DNA of 52,896 nt, taken from Desulfurococcaceae archaeon. Its GTDB lineage: Archaea; Thermoproteota; Thermoprotei_A; Sulfolobales; NBVN01. Position 1 is the stretch's first letter; the number at the start of each line of letters is the position of its first letter. Shown here in pieces: positions 23,752-32,416 of the stretch. The translations under genes were made by a program, and so were the position numbers. Where the stretch lies: assembly GCA_020833255.1 (NCBI GenBank), contig JAJHQR010000003.1, positions 1 through 52,896 of the forward strand, given 5' to 3'. Under the pieces are notes generated by a model that had not been told where the DNA came from, made no database searches, and was given only the letters and a program-made list of their open reading frames with translations.

Positions 23752-24827
23752 GGCCCCCTCTCAGTCCTACTCAAGAATTCCCTAGTCAATTTTATTAACG
23801 GGATTAAGACTCTTAAATCTCTTTCCTCCTCACTTAATACTGACATAGCATCCCACACATCTCTCGACAACTTCAGCATCAAATCATCACTACTCTCACT
23901 GATGAGGACACGTATACGATCTTCTGACGTGATTTTAGGGGTGAAGACTTTGTAAACTGTCCACCCGCAGGCCTTGACCATGTCGTTAATATTGACTTGA
24001 TTAAGTAGCTCCGCATTACCTTCTAGGTATGCGTAACCCATAGTCCCGGCAAACGTGGTTCCCCAGGTGAGAAACTTAGCTAGTTGCGAAGCCCCGGCTA
24101 AGTCCTTTATTAGTAGGGAGGCTTCTTCAAGACTCAACAACGATATGAAGTACAGGTGTCTCATCTCTCTAGTGTCAATCAATAAGATATCTTCACCCAA
24201 GCTTTCCGAGTAGAGTCTTAAACCCCAGTTCAAGAGCTCATTAATTGTCTGGCTCTCGAAGTATTTATAGAACCTGTCAATCCTTAACAAGCTCACCTTA
24301 CTGGCTAATCTCTCCTTCAAGACCTTAGCTAAGAACGTGACTAAGTTAAACCTATTAATGAGGGTGAGCTCCCTATCCACTATAATCAAAATCTCCGCTC
24401 TACCGGCACCATTCTTGAGAGACTTGAAGACTTCAAGAGCTTTGTAGGCTATGGATAAATCCTTAGCCTGGGTCGAGGAAAGCAGAAACAACTTGTCAAC
24501 GTCCTCCGTTATTAGGGAGGAAAGCACCTCCTCCTCGAAAGTTGTTTCTTGAGGACCTCCCTCCTTCAAGTAACTTACCCACACACTGTACCGGTGGGCT
24601 TCGTTCGAAGGTCTTGAAACAACGTAAGTATTAGGCTTAAGGAATTCCAGGGATTTCTCAGAACCTTCCTTAACCTTAATGATTAGGTACCCCTTATACG
24701 CCAACACCCCACTCAGCATTTGCTCTATAGACTGCGGGGGAGTCAAGAACACAGCTACCTTATTATGATCTATGAAGTCCAGAGAACTCACGAAGCTCTC
24801 GAATACGTTCATAGACCATATACTCAC
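23748..24827 (-). CDS. Unknown cytosolic alpha/beta protein; first gene of unknown operon
   Basis: 359 residues without a recognisable family. Alternating hydrophobic strands and helices suggest repeated Rossmann-like units: KVAVFLTPPQSIEQMLSGVL, YLIIKVKEG, DKLFLLSSTQAKDLSIAYKA, AEILIIVDRE and DILLIDTRE. No Walker A, nucleotide-binding Gly loop or metal cluster is visible. A segment rich in small residues (LTWGTTFAGTMGYAYLEG) lies near residue 250. GTG 24827 has GGTTGGTGAG 8 nt upstream and a TATA-like TTTATA near 24866-24872. It overlaps the membrane protein gene by 4 nt. A sensing or scaffolding role is a guess. Confidence 0.7.
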   Translation of the reverse strand: MSIWSMNVFESFVSSLDFIDHNKVAVFLTPPQSIEQMLSGVLAYKGYLIIKVKEGSEKSLEFLKPNTYVVSRPSNEAHRYSVWVSYLKEGGPQETTFEEEVLSSLITEDVDKLFLLSSTQAKDLSIAYKALEVFKSLKNGAGRAEILIIVDRELTLINRFNLVTFLAKVLKERLASKVSLLRIDRFYKYFESQTINELLNWGLRLYSESLGEDILLIDTREMRHLYFISLLSLEEASLLIKDLAGASQLAKFLTWGTTFAGTMGYAYLEGNAELLNQVNINDMVKACGWTVYKVFTPKITSEDRIRVLISESSDDLMLKLSRDVWDAMSVLSEEERDLRVLIPLIKLTREFLSRTERGP

Positions 24828-24864
24828 TAAAACTCACCAACCCTACTAATATAACTATACCTAT

Positions 24865-25070
24865 CTATAAATCTTTCTGTGAGCGGGTGGGGTTTCCAGC
24901 GTTTGGCTGGAGCTTTACACCTCCAGCTTCATTTGCTGGTTTGGGGCTCACGACACCCTCATCCCGCAGAGCTCATTACCCTGCGGGCTATGTTTATGCA
25001 CACATGCACGAACTTCCTTCCGCAAAAAGAGCATCCCAAAACTTAATTCAGTAGTGGGCTAAAAGTCTTT
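24865..25070 (-). mobile_element. Decayed IS200/IS605-type right end: tnpB C-terminus and omega-RNA-like scaffold
   Basis: One reverse frame reads ALRDEGVVSPKPANEAGG, then VKLQPNAGNPTRSQKDL and stop at 24865, the characteristic C-terminus of archaeal TnpB/OrfB. A second frame just upstream reads VRACVHKHSPQGNELCGMRV before a stop at 24948, and frame breaks separate the pieces, so the gene is dead and the zinc ribbon and RuvC parts are missing. The same bases fold into consecutive stems: CCAGC/GCTGG, GCTGGAG/CTCCAGC and CCAGC-CAAAC-GCTGG, bracketed by GTGAGC...GCTCAC, as in the guide-RNA scaffold at the right end of these elements. From 25070 to 25230 I see no gene. Confidence 0.75.
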
Positions 25071-25230
25071 CCCGCCACCCTCACCGTGAACAGCAAGGTT
25101 TTCAGTATATAACTCCTGCGAACACTATCACTAAAGCCATCTAATTAAAGCTTCAAACAATACAGGAATTATTGAGGAGATTAGGAGGTTCTGACTCCAC
25201 GCTATTAGGGAGGAACATGTCTTGACTGGG

Positions 25231-26508
25231 TTAGGTTCCCGTGCAAACCTCCTCGACGGGTTCCTTAGCAAGCCTTTCTTTAAGAGATATTATTAATTTT
25301 AGTGCTTCAACGAACACCTCTACCTCCTCTAACGTGTTGTATATGTAATAACTCGCTCTAACAGACCCGTTAAATCCTAGCCTGTAGTGGAGTGGGTGTG
25401 CGCAGTGACCGCCCGTTCTCACAGCTATCCCGAATAGATCTAGTGCCTTGCCGACGGTATGGTAGTGTAGGTCTTTAACGTTGAAAGCCACTAGCCCTGT
25501 TCTTGCGTGAGGATCTTTAGGGCCTAGAATCACTAACTCATCCCCTAGTTCCATAAACCTCTTCAGAGTCTCACTTACTAAGGCTATGTCATGTTCCCTC
25601 ACGTTCTCCATCCCTAACCTCATTAAGTATTTAGCGGCCTCCGCCAGCCCTATCATGCCAGCTATGTTAGGTGTTCCGGCCACGAACCTCCAGGGCAGGT
25701 CATGCCATACTACCGAATCTAGCGTCACGTCTTTTATTGTGTCACCGCCGACCCTGAAAGGCTTCATGGATTCCAGGACGTCTTTCCTACCCCATAAAAC
25801 GCCTGTTCCGGTCGGTCCGAGCATCTTATGACCGCTGAAAGCGATGAAATCTATTTCTAGGTCTTTAACGTTTGTGGGTACGTGTGGCACGTACTGAGCC
25901 CCGTCCCCGACAGCTATGGCTCCTACCGAGTGAGCTAGCCTTGCAATCCTCTTCACGTCATTTATTGTTCCGACGACGTTGCTCGCCATCGGGAAAGCAA
26001 CTACCTTAGTTCTCTCGCTAATCGCTTTCTCTAGCTCTTCGTAATCAAGCGTTCCATCTTCTTTGACGCCCACGTACTTAACCTTAGCGCCCGTTTTCTC
26101 CGCGACAGCTCTCCACGGAAGCATGTTACTGTGGTGATCCATGACCGTGACCACCACCTCATCACCGGGCTTCAGGTTATCCAGTCCCCAACCCCAAGCA
26201 ACGAGGTTTAACCCGTCCGTAGTGTTTGACACGTCGATTATCTCCTCCCACGAATAAGCGTTGATGAACTTAGCTAAGACTTCATGAGCTTCCTCGTAAG
26301 CCTGGCTAGCTTCCTGAGAAAGCGTGTGAAAACCTCTGTGGACGTTGGCGTTGTAGTTAAAGTAGAACTTAACTATAGCTGCTACGACCTGCCTCGGCTT
26401 CTGAGTTGTTGCAGCGTTATCCAGGTATATGAGCCTCCTTCCGTTAACCTTGCGCTTAAGGATCGGGAAGTCCTCCCTAATCTTCTCAACATCTAACGTG
26501 CTGAACAC
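25231..26508 (-). CDS. sufS: Cysteine desulfurase, SufS type
   Basis: PLP enzyme removing sulfur from cysteine for Fe-S cluster and thiocofactor assembly. The N-terminal LDNAATTQKPRQVV is typical; HHSNMLPWR near residue 125, DGAQYVPH near 203 and the PLP lysine in FSGHKMLGPTG near 228 are present; the catalytic cysteine lies in RTGGHCAHPLHYRLG near residue 366, and the ending GSVRASYYIYNT is the SufS signature. 425 residues includes a 10-residue tail with a Cys (EEVCTGT). SufBC are not in the window. A thioredoxin-like gene lies just upstream on the same strand and is likely co-transcribed. Confidence 0.92.
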   Translation of the reverse strand: MFSTLDVEKIREDFPILKRKVNGRRLIYLDNAATTQKPRQVVAAIVKFYFNYNANVHRGFHTLSQEASQAYEEAHEVLAKFINAYSWEEIIDVSNTTDGLNLVAWGWGLDNLKPGDEVVVTVMDHHSNMLPWRAVAEKTGAKVKYVGVKEDGTLDYEELEKAISERTKVVAFPMASNVVGTINDVKRIARLAHSVGAIAVGDGAQYVPHVPTNVKDLEIDFIAFSGHKMLGPTGTGVLWGRKDVLESMKPFRVGGDTIKDVTLDSVVWHDLPWRFVAGTPNIAGMIGLAEAAKYLMRLGMENVREHDIALVSETLKRFMELGDELVILGPKDPHARTGLVAFNVKDLHYHTVGKALDLFGIAVRTGGHCAHPLHYRLGFNGSVRASYYIYNTLEEVEVFVEALKLIISLKERLAKEPVEEVCTGT

Positions 26509-26527
26509 CCCTGCCAGAACAGACCTC

Positions 26528-27070
26528 TCAACACGCTCCCCCCTTCAACAACTTGCTTAAGAGGCTTATGAGTGTGTCCTCCTTACTCAACGGTGGCTTA
26601 ACAGGCTCCCCCCTCAGGTATTTGCTGACTCTCTCAGGGAAGGATGGAACGACGGTCTTCAAATCTAAATCGCTTAAGACGCCGTCGTATTTCTCCTTAT
26701 AGACCACCTTACCATCCATCCAACTCAGGAGGATAGTCGTAGGCGATGAGTGAACGTCGAAATAAGTGAAAGTAGCTGAAGCAACTAAAGACTCGCAATC
26801 TCTAGCAAACCAATTACATAAGACTATGTAGAAATTAAACTCGTTATTCTCGTTGCTTAAGCTCCTAACGAAAGGAAACCAGTATATGTCGTACCTCCTG
26901 CACGCACTACACTTAGCGTTGTCGAAGTACATCACCGCGTACTTATCTTTAGGTATGAAAGGATCTAATCCCTCCACGTCTAGATAAACCCACACATCGT
27001 CTTCCCTCAAGTACTTGTACACGCCGTGCTTGCTTTCAGAGCTTATCTCCTTAAACCTCAAGCCACTCAC
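26528..27070 (-). CDS. Thioredoxin-fold protein with CxxC
   Basis: 180-residue protein with a thioredoxin-like start YAVMYFDNAKCSACRRYDIY, carrying the redox pair C-S-A-C near residue 53, a downstream YIVLCNWFARDCES pair and a cis-Pro-like VHSSPTTILL near residue 123. The C-terminal 50 residues are a Pro/Lys-rich helix extension. No signal peptide, so cytosolic. It precedes sufS by about 20 bp, suggesting it helps regenerate or relay persulfide, but this is inference from context. Confidence 0.68.
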   Translation of the reverse strand: MSGLRFKEISSESKHGVYKYLREDDVWVYLDVEGLDPFIPKDKYAVMYFDNAKCSACRRYDIYWFPFVRSLSNENNEFNFYIVLCNWFARDCESLVASATFTYFDVHSSPTTILLSWMDGKVVYKEKYDGVLSDLDLKTVVPSFPERVSKYLRGEPVKPPLSKEDTLISLLSKLLKGGAC

Positions 27071-27144
27071 TCAATTCACCAAGAATAATACCGTGTAGAG
27101 ACTAAATTAAAAACGAATTAAGGTAATTAACTCGGTGTCTAATA

Positions 27145-28635
27145 TTGAGTAAGATAGATAGGTTACTTCAGGAATACCCCCCGAGATACGGCCCTGAATG
27201 GGGTAGTGGGGGGATCTTCGGGCTTAAGTACTTTAAGGGAGTGCTCTACTACACGCTCGCTTTCGAAGCTTCAGCGTACTTTGTGGATGATGAGATAATG
27301 GAGTATAGGTTTAGTGAGTTAGGCCCCGGCCCCGCCTCAGGAGGGGACACGTATAACGCGGTAGACGTGGTTGATGATAAGATATATTTCGGGGGCTGGG
27401 TTCATAACCCCGCGGTCTTTAAAGGTAAGAAGGGTTTTGCCGGTGAGATAGATTTTAGGAATAAGTATAGTCACGTACACGAGTACGACGTAAAGGAGAG
27501 GAGGGTGAAGCTACTTTGGAAAGACAGTATCCACGACGAGTTCAGGTGGGCTGGGGAAGTGTCTCAAATAATCTACGACCCGGTAAAAGACGTTCTGCTG
27601 ATAGGTAGGTCGGACGGCATGGAGAATTTAGGTGTTTACGAGCTGAGCAGGGATGGGAGGAACTTCATCAAGTTAAGTGATGTGCCGGCTCTTAAGGGTT
27701 CTCTCTACCTTGATTACGCGTGTTTCGATATGCAGCCTGACTGGGTGATAGGGGTTGACGGCGTTCAGTGCCTGGACTTAGTTAGGAGGGTGTGGGTAAG
27801 GTACGAGGTAAGGGACTGGGCCGGGTCTTCTTTAGATGGTTACGGGGTTCAGCGCAGGACGTCTGGCTACGCGGTAAGCGCTTACACCAGGTACTGGCAC
27901 TTCATGAGGGGAGGTGTTTTAGTAGGGAATCCTGTAGAACCTGAGGTCGAAAAACCTGTTTTCGTAAGGTTATTTGATTTCGGCATGAACGTTTACGCAC
28001 CACACAGAAGTAACGCGCTCAACTTGGGCGGAGGGATACTAGCTGTGTTTAATGCTGGTACGCACGGGTTCATACACCCGCATGAGGGCAACCCTGAAGA
28101 AGTTGGTCTCAGAAGGTATTTCAACACGATAGCCGCGCCTACGACGTTAGTTTACATAACGCCTCCTCAAGCAAGGATATTAGCTGTTTTCGGCGCCAGG
28201 ATAACTAGCATGACTAAAGCGGGTAGTAGGGTGCTCCTCGCATATAACACCACCCCGAACCTCGGCGGTAAAGACTCAACCCCTATAGATGGTGGTGTGA
28301 GGGGGATTATGTCAGTGGATGAGTATTCCTTAATAAGCAGTAGCAACCCACCACTAACTATCAGGGTTCACGGCTGGGCGGTAGGCGATTCCTGCTTCGG
28401 GGGTGTGCCGCTCACCGGATATAAAGAAGCTGAGTTAGTCGTGAGGAGCAGTAAACCTAATGAGATAATCATTAACTCTTACGACATCGGTTTGCCACCG
28501 CTAAATTACGGCTCGGAGAAGCATAAGTTGAGTGAGGGGGTGAACAGGATAGATCTGAGAGGTTACAGGAACATAGTTTCTTTCAAGCTGGAGAAGCTGG
28601 ATGCGGACGCGTTAATTAGCATCTACTTGAGCTAA
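27145..28635 (+). CDS. Conserved archaeal propeller-like protein (resembles DUF2139)
   Basis: 496-residue soluble protein made of repeated beta motifs with W/Y-G and D-D patterns: LYYTLAFEASAYFVDDEI, VVDDKIYFGGWVHNP, VSQIIYDPVKDVLLIGRSDG, VLLAYNTTPNLGG. The layout fits a beta-propeller of about six to seven blades with a C-terminal beta domain (last 90 residues). It resembles the uncharacterised archaeal family DUF2139, as best I can recall. No signal peptide or enzyme motif. TTG start about 75 bp from the divergent thioredoxin-like gene. Function unknown. Confidence 0.65.
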   Translation: MSKIDRLLQEYPPRYGPEWGSGGIFGLKYFKGVLYYTLAFEASAYFVDDEIMEYRFSELGPGPASGGDTYNAVDVVDDKIYFGGWVHNPAVFKGKKGFAGEIDFRNKYSHVHEYDVKERRVKLLWKDSIHDEFRWAGEVSQIIYDPVKDVLLIGRSDGMENLGVYELSRDGRNFIKLSDVPALKGSLYLDYACFDMQPDWVIGVDGVQCLDLVRRVWVRYEVRDWAGSSLDGYGVQRRTSGYAVSAYTRYWHFMRGGVLVGNPVEPEVEKPVFVRLFDFGMNVYAPHRSNALNLGGGILAVFNAGTHGFIHPHEGNPEEVGLRRYFNTIAAPTTLVYITPPQARILAVFGARITSMTKAGSRVLLAYNTTPNLGGKDSTPIDGGVRGIMSVDEYSLISSSNPPLTIRVHGWAVGDSCFGGVPLTGYKEAELVVRSSKPNEIIINSYDIGLPPLNYGSEKHKLSEGVNRIDLRGYRNIVSFKLEKLDADALISIYLS

Positions 28636-28683
28636 CCAACGCTTCAGAAATAGTTAATTTAATTCTCGCGAAGTATTTACTCA

Positions 28684-29832
28684 GTGATGAGCGGCATGGA
28701 TTTGAAGACTAGGTTGAGAGAGCTCTTCGTTAAGAATCCTGAAACGCCTGAGATAGTTAGGTTGATAAAGGAACTAGCTCGAAGACTGGGTGGTGAGGTA
28801 GTTAAGATAATGGATTTCTGCGGTACGCATGAATGGACCATAACTAGTTACGGTTTAAGGAGCTTAATGCCGGAAAACGTGGAATTGATCGCAGGTCCTG
28901 GCTGCCCCGTGTGCGTCACCCCGGGACATTACGTTGAGGGTTTGGTTAAGCTAGCTCTTGAAGGGGTTAATGTCTTCACGTATGGCGACGCGTTTAAGTT
29001 GCCTTCAGTTAAGGGAGCCAAGCCTAGGAGTCTGGCTGAGGCTAAGATGCTCGGAGGTAAAGTTACGGTGGTTTACAGTTTCTTAGACGCGATTAAAGAA
29101 GCTGGTAGGAGGGGGAGTGAGGAACACGTCTTTTTCGCTGTAGGGTTTGAGACCACTATGCCAGCCGTAGCTGAGCCCGTATACAACATGGCAATCCCTA
29201 AAAACCTGACTATCTTGAGTGCTCATAGACTCACGCCACCGATCATGAGGTACCTCCTAGAGAACGTGCGTGAGGTAAGGGTGGACGGCATCATAGCGCC
29301 CGGACATGTTTCAGCCGTGATAGGGTATAAGGAGTGGGAATTCCTAGTGAGAGACTTCAACATACCTACCGTGGTTTCCGGGTTTGAACCCGTGGACGTT
29401 CTCCTAGCCATACTCGCGGTACTTAAGTGTAAGGTTGAGGGGAAGCCCTCCTTAATTAACGAATATGTCCGGGTTGTTAAGCCGGACGGCAACCTTAGAG
29501 CTAAGAAGATAATCAACGAGGTCTTCAAGACCGTTGACTCATACTGGAGGGGCATAGGTGTAGTCCCTTCTAGCGGTGCTTTACTTAGAGAGAGGTTCGC
29601 GGATTTCGATGCTTCGTTGAGGTATGGGATAGTGGAGAGACCTGACTTCAGCGATGTCTTGCCTGGGTGTAGGTGCGGTGAGGTAACGCTAGGTAAGGTA
29701 AAGCCTACTTCATGTCCGCTCTTCATGAAGGCCTGCACCCCTGAAAACCCTTACGGTCCCTGCATGGTCAGCTCAGAAGGTACTTGCAGGATATGGGCTG
29801 AGAATCTCCACACCATACTGACAGAATTGTGA
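28684..29832 (+). CDS. hypD: Hydrogenase maturation protein HypD
   Basis: Iron-sulfur scaffold on which the Fe(CN)2CO unit of NiFe hydrogenase is assembled with HypC. Conserved motifs are MDFCGTHEWTITSYG near residue 50, GPGCPVCVTP near residue 78, AVGFETTMPA near 156, APGHVSAVIG near 209 and the [4Fe-4S] cysteines in the C-terminal part (GCRCGEV, CPLFMKACTPENPYGPCMVS). 382 residues is the usual length. Starts at GTG 28684 or the adjacent ATG 28687. HypC, HypE, HypF and hydrogenase subunits are not in the window. A MATE gene follows. Confidence 0.95.
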   Translation: MMSGMDLKTRLRELFVKNPETPEIVRLIKELARRLGGEVVKIMDFCGTHEWTITSYGLRSLMPENVELIAGPGCPVCVTPGHYVEGLVKLALEGVNVFTYGDAFKLPSVKGAKPRSLAEAKMLGGKVTVVYSFLDAIKEAGRRGSEEHVFFAVGFETTMPAVAEPVYNMAIPKNLTILSAHRLTPPIMRYLLENVREVRVDGIIAPGHVSAVIGYKEWEFLVRDFNIPTVVSGFEPVDVLLAILAVLKCKVEGKPSLINEYVRVVKPDGNLRAKKIINEVFKTVDSYWRGIGVVPSSGALLRERFADFDASLRYGIVERPDFSDVLPGCRCGEVTLGKVKPTSCPLFMKACTPENPYGPCMVSSEGTCRIWAENLHTILTEL

Positions 29833-29851
29833 GGCAGGTGTTTACTTTCGA

Positions 29852-31156
29852 ATGGGTTCGGGAGGAGAGGTTTCCAGGATAGCTTTCCCGATACTTTTGG
29901 GTATGGTACCGGACTCGGTAATAAGTCTTATCGCGATGATCACTGCGTCGAGGATCGGTACGGAGGCTCTAGCCGGTACCGGGCTTGCGTCATATCTATT
30001 CATGATAATAAACGCCGTGACTTCGGTCTTCATGGTTGGTTTGCTGGTAATCACTTCCCAGGCTTACGGGGGTAACGATTTAAGACTGATCGAGAGAGCT
30101 TTCGGCGAGACGCTCACGGCTTCAGTTATTTCCTCGCTAGCCGTGGTCGCTACCTCACCGCTCTGGCTACCTATCTATACAAGCTTGCTCTCAGGGGGTC
30201 AGGAATTAGTTAATGAGGTGGCAGTAACTTACTTGAGTCTGAGAGTGTTTTCCATACCTGCATTGATGCTTAACTCCGTGATAGCTACCTTATTCAGAGC
30301 TGTTGAGAAGCCGTGGCCCCCCACGTACTCTTCTATCAGCATAGGCGTGGCTAGTTCTGTACTCATACCGTCACTCGCGTTAGGTTACCTAGGGTTACCG
30401 AGGTTAGGGGTTTCCGGTATGGGCTTGGCTTCCACGATTTCACAGTATGTGGGCTTGCTCGTATACGTTTTCCTAAGACCCCCGGTTAAGGTAGGGTTCT
30501 ACACACCCTCAAAAATAACCGCTAAGATTTTAGCGGTAGGGGTTCCTGCATCCGCTGAGAGATTCGTTGGAAGCGCAGGGCATAACATATACATAAACGC
30601 TGTCGCTAGGTCAGGTGTTGAAGCTTTAGCAGCACATAACATAGGGTTGAGCGTGGAGAACCTGATCATAGGTCCTGTCTTCGCGGTCAACGTAGCTGCT
30701 TCCGCTAAGACAGGGCACCACGTAGGTTCTAACAACATCGGAGATTTGGATAGGGTGGTTAAGGAAGCCCTGAAAATAGGTGTTGTATGGATGTTTATAG
30801 CTACCTTAATACTCGTTGGTCTATCACCCTTCGTCGGCAAGTTCTTCACGGATGATAGGGAGGTGGCTGAGCTAGTTATGGTTTACCTAATAATGGCCGC
30901 TATCTCGGAAATCGGGCTTGGAGCGTCGCAAGCACTTTACGGCGTGTTTAGAGGTGCTGGAAGTACTTGGGTACCGCTCGCGATAAGTTCTACGACGATA
31001 CTGATTTTCAGGGCGGCACTAGCTCAAATCCTCCAACCAATCTACGGGATCTACAGTGTTTGGTTCACTCAAATAACTGATATGTATAGTCGGTTCCTCA
31101 TATCTTACTTAATATACGTTAAGCTCAAGTCGAGACTCCTCGTTAAAGTGATCTAA
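29852..31156 (+). CDS. MATE-family efflux transporter
   Basis: Twelve-span Na+/H+ coupled multidrug/toxin extrusion permease, 434 residues. The N-terminal half has ISLIAMITASRIGTEALAGT and VGLLVITSQAYGG, matching the typical MATE helix 1-2 and G-x-G pattern; ALFRAVEKPW-like ATLFRAVEKPWPPTYSS near residue 144 and ALYGVFRGAGSTWVPL near 368 mark the symmetrical repeats. Substrate unknown. It lies between hypD and hypA, 20 bp after hypD, and so may be co-transcribed with the hydrogenase maturation genes. Confidence 0.88.
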   Translation: MGSGGEVSRIAFPILLGMVPDSVISLIAMITASRIGTEALAGTGLASYLFMIINAVTSVFMVGLLVITSQAYGGNDLRLIERAFGETLTASVISSLAVVATSPLWLPIYTSLLSGGQELVNEVAVTYLSLRVFSIPALMLNSVIATLFRAVEKPWPPTYSSISIGVASSVLIPSLALGYLGLPRLGVSGMGLASTISQYVGLLVYVFLRPPVKVGFYTPSKITAKILAVGVPASAERFVGSAGHNIYINAVARSGVEALAAHNIGLSVENLIIGPVFAVNVAASAKTGHHVGSNNIGDLDRVVKEALKIGVVWMFIATLILVGLSPFVGKFFTDDREVAELVMVYLIMAAISEIGLGASQALYGVFRGAGSTWVPLAISSTTILIFRAALAQILQPIYGIYSVWFTQITDMYSRFLISYLIYVKLKSRLLVKVI

Positions 31157-31162
31157 CCCTTC

Positions 31163-31225
31163 ATAAGGTGCCTTCCTCAAGGTAGTCCCACAATAACTAT
31201 GGTGTGGTTAGCTTCAACACCTTAT
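31163..31225 (+). promoter_or_regulatory. Branched inverted-repeat structure in the hypA leader
   Basis: ATAAGGTG (31163-31170) and CACCTTAT (31218-31225) form an 8-bp closing stem; inside are CCTT-CCTC-AAGG (31171-31182) and CCACA/TGTGG (31188-31192, 31203-31207). The result is a small three-way element between the MATE stop and hypA. It may end MATE transcription or form a leader for hypA. A TATA-like TTATTAATT overlaps its 3' edge, so it may also not be in the hypA mRNA. Confidence 0.4.
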
Positions 31226-31266
31226 TAATTACAGTTCCTATTCTTTTTCTATTTGGTGTTTGAGTG

Positions 31267-31662
31267 ATGCATGAGTGGGCTTTGGCGGAGGGTGTGGCGC
31301 GGTACCTTTGTAGTGTTGCGGGCGGCAGGAAGCTTAAGAGCGTTAAGATAGGGTTAGGTGAGCTACAGTCTATTGATGAGGAGGTTTTCAGGTTCGCTCT
31401 AGCGGAGCTGTTGAGGGTTGAGGGTTGTGAGCTTAGTGAGGATTCGGTAGTTTTCGTTAGGAAACCGGCGGCGTTTCAGTGTAGGAAGTGCGGGTATTCC
31501 TGGACTCTCAATGAGGTAGGTCTTAACGACGAGGAGAGGGAGGCTATCCATTTCATACCTGAGGTAGTGCATGCTTACGTGTCGTGCCCTGCGTGCGGCT
31601 CAAGAGATTTCGATGTTGTGGGGGGTAGGGGTGTGGAGGTAGTGGAGGTGGTTGTTGAGTGA
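31267..31662 (+). CDS. hypA: Nickel metallochaperone HypA
   Basis: Inserts Ni into NiFe hydrogenase. The mature start MHEWALAEGV gives the Ni-binding His2, so ATG 31267 is preferred over the GTG immediately before. The zinc site has CRKC (near residue 73) and CPAC (near residue 115). ELQSIDEEVFRFALAEL is the typical helix region. 131 residues with a longer-than-bacterial insert between the Cys pairs, as in archaea. It overlaps the downstream Mrp/MinD-type ATPase by 4 nt, the arrangement known from Thermococcales HypA-HypB. Confidence 0.92.
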   Translation: MHEWALAEGVARYLCSVAGGRKLKSVKIGLGELQSIDEEVFRFALAELLRVEGCELSEDSVVFVRKPAAFQCRKCGYSWTLNEVGLNDEEREAIHFIPEVVHAYVSCPACGSRDFDVVGGRGVEVVEVVVE

Positions 31663-32411
31663 GTGGCTTGAGACGTCATGACGAAGACCCTAGGAAATTA
31701 CTTATTGAGAGGAGGCTTGCTAACGTCAATAACGTGATCCCGGTTATGAGTCCTAAAGGCGGTGTTGGCAAGACTTTGATCTCAACGCTTATGGCTTTAG
31801 CCATAGCCGAGAACAACTCCAGCGTGGGGATACTAGACCTAGACGTGACTAACCCGTCAATCCACGTAATACTGAACCTGGACCCGGGCGTGAAACCTTC
31901 GGAGGATAAAGGCGTGATACCTCCTAAGGTTCACGGGATTAAGGCAATGAGTATCGCGTACTATACTGAGGGGAAGCCGCTACCTCTAAGAGGTTCCGAA
32001 ATAACTAAGGTTGTTAGGGAAATCCTAGCGATAACTATTTGGGGTAGCCTAGATTACCTCATAATAGATACGCCGCCCGGGATGAGCGACGTACACCTAG
32101 AAATACTCAGTAACGTAGGTAAGGCAAGACCTCTGGTGGTGACAACCCCCCACATCCTCTCAGTTTATTCTGTGAGATCTCTCTTGACAATACTTAAAGA
32201 AGTTGGAACACCTATCGTAGGGCTTGTGGAGAACATGAGCGAGAACCCGACAGACGTTGTGATCGACCTGTGCAGGGAGTTTAAGATTAGGTACTTAGGT
32301 AACGTGCCGTTAGAGTCTTTGCTCGCCTTAAGCGTTGGTAATATGACTTTAATGAAGAAGACGAGAGCATACAGTAGAGTAGCTGAGATAATTAAGCGCT
32401 TAAGTTCTTGA
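31659..32411 (+). CDS. hypB: Mrp/MinD-type ATPase, HypB-like partner of HypA
   Basis: P-loop ATPase with deviant Walker A SPKGGVGKTLIS near residue 33, VGILDLDVTNPSIH near 57 and the Walker B/switch DYLIIDTPPGMSD near 130. The C-x-x-C pair of classical Mrp scaffold proteins is absent, and the gene overlaps hypA, so it fits the archaeal HypB that helps load Ni into HypA rather than an Fe-S carrier. 250 residues. The symbol is used in that archaeal sense; it is unrelated to bacterial GTPase HypB. Confidence 0.82.
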   Translation: MSGLRRHDEDPRKLLIERRLANVNNVIPVMSPKGGVGKTLISTLMALAIAENNSSVGILDLDVTNPSIHVILNLDPGVKPSEDKGVIPPKVHGIKAMSIAYYTEGKPLPLRGSEITKVVREILAITIWGSLDYLIIDTPPGMSDVHLEILSNVGKARPLVVTTPHILSVYSVRSLLTILKEVGTPIVGLVENMSENPTDVVIDLCREFKIRYLGNVPLESLLALSVGNMTLMKKTRAYSRVAEIIKRLSS

Positions 32412-32416
32412 AAACC

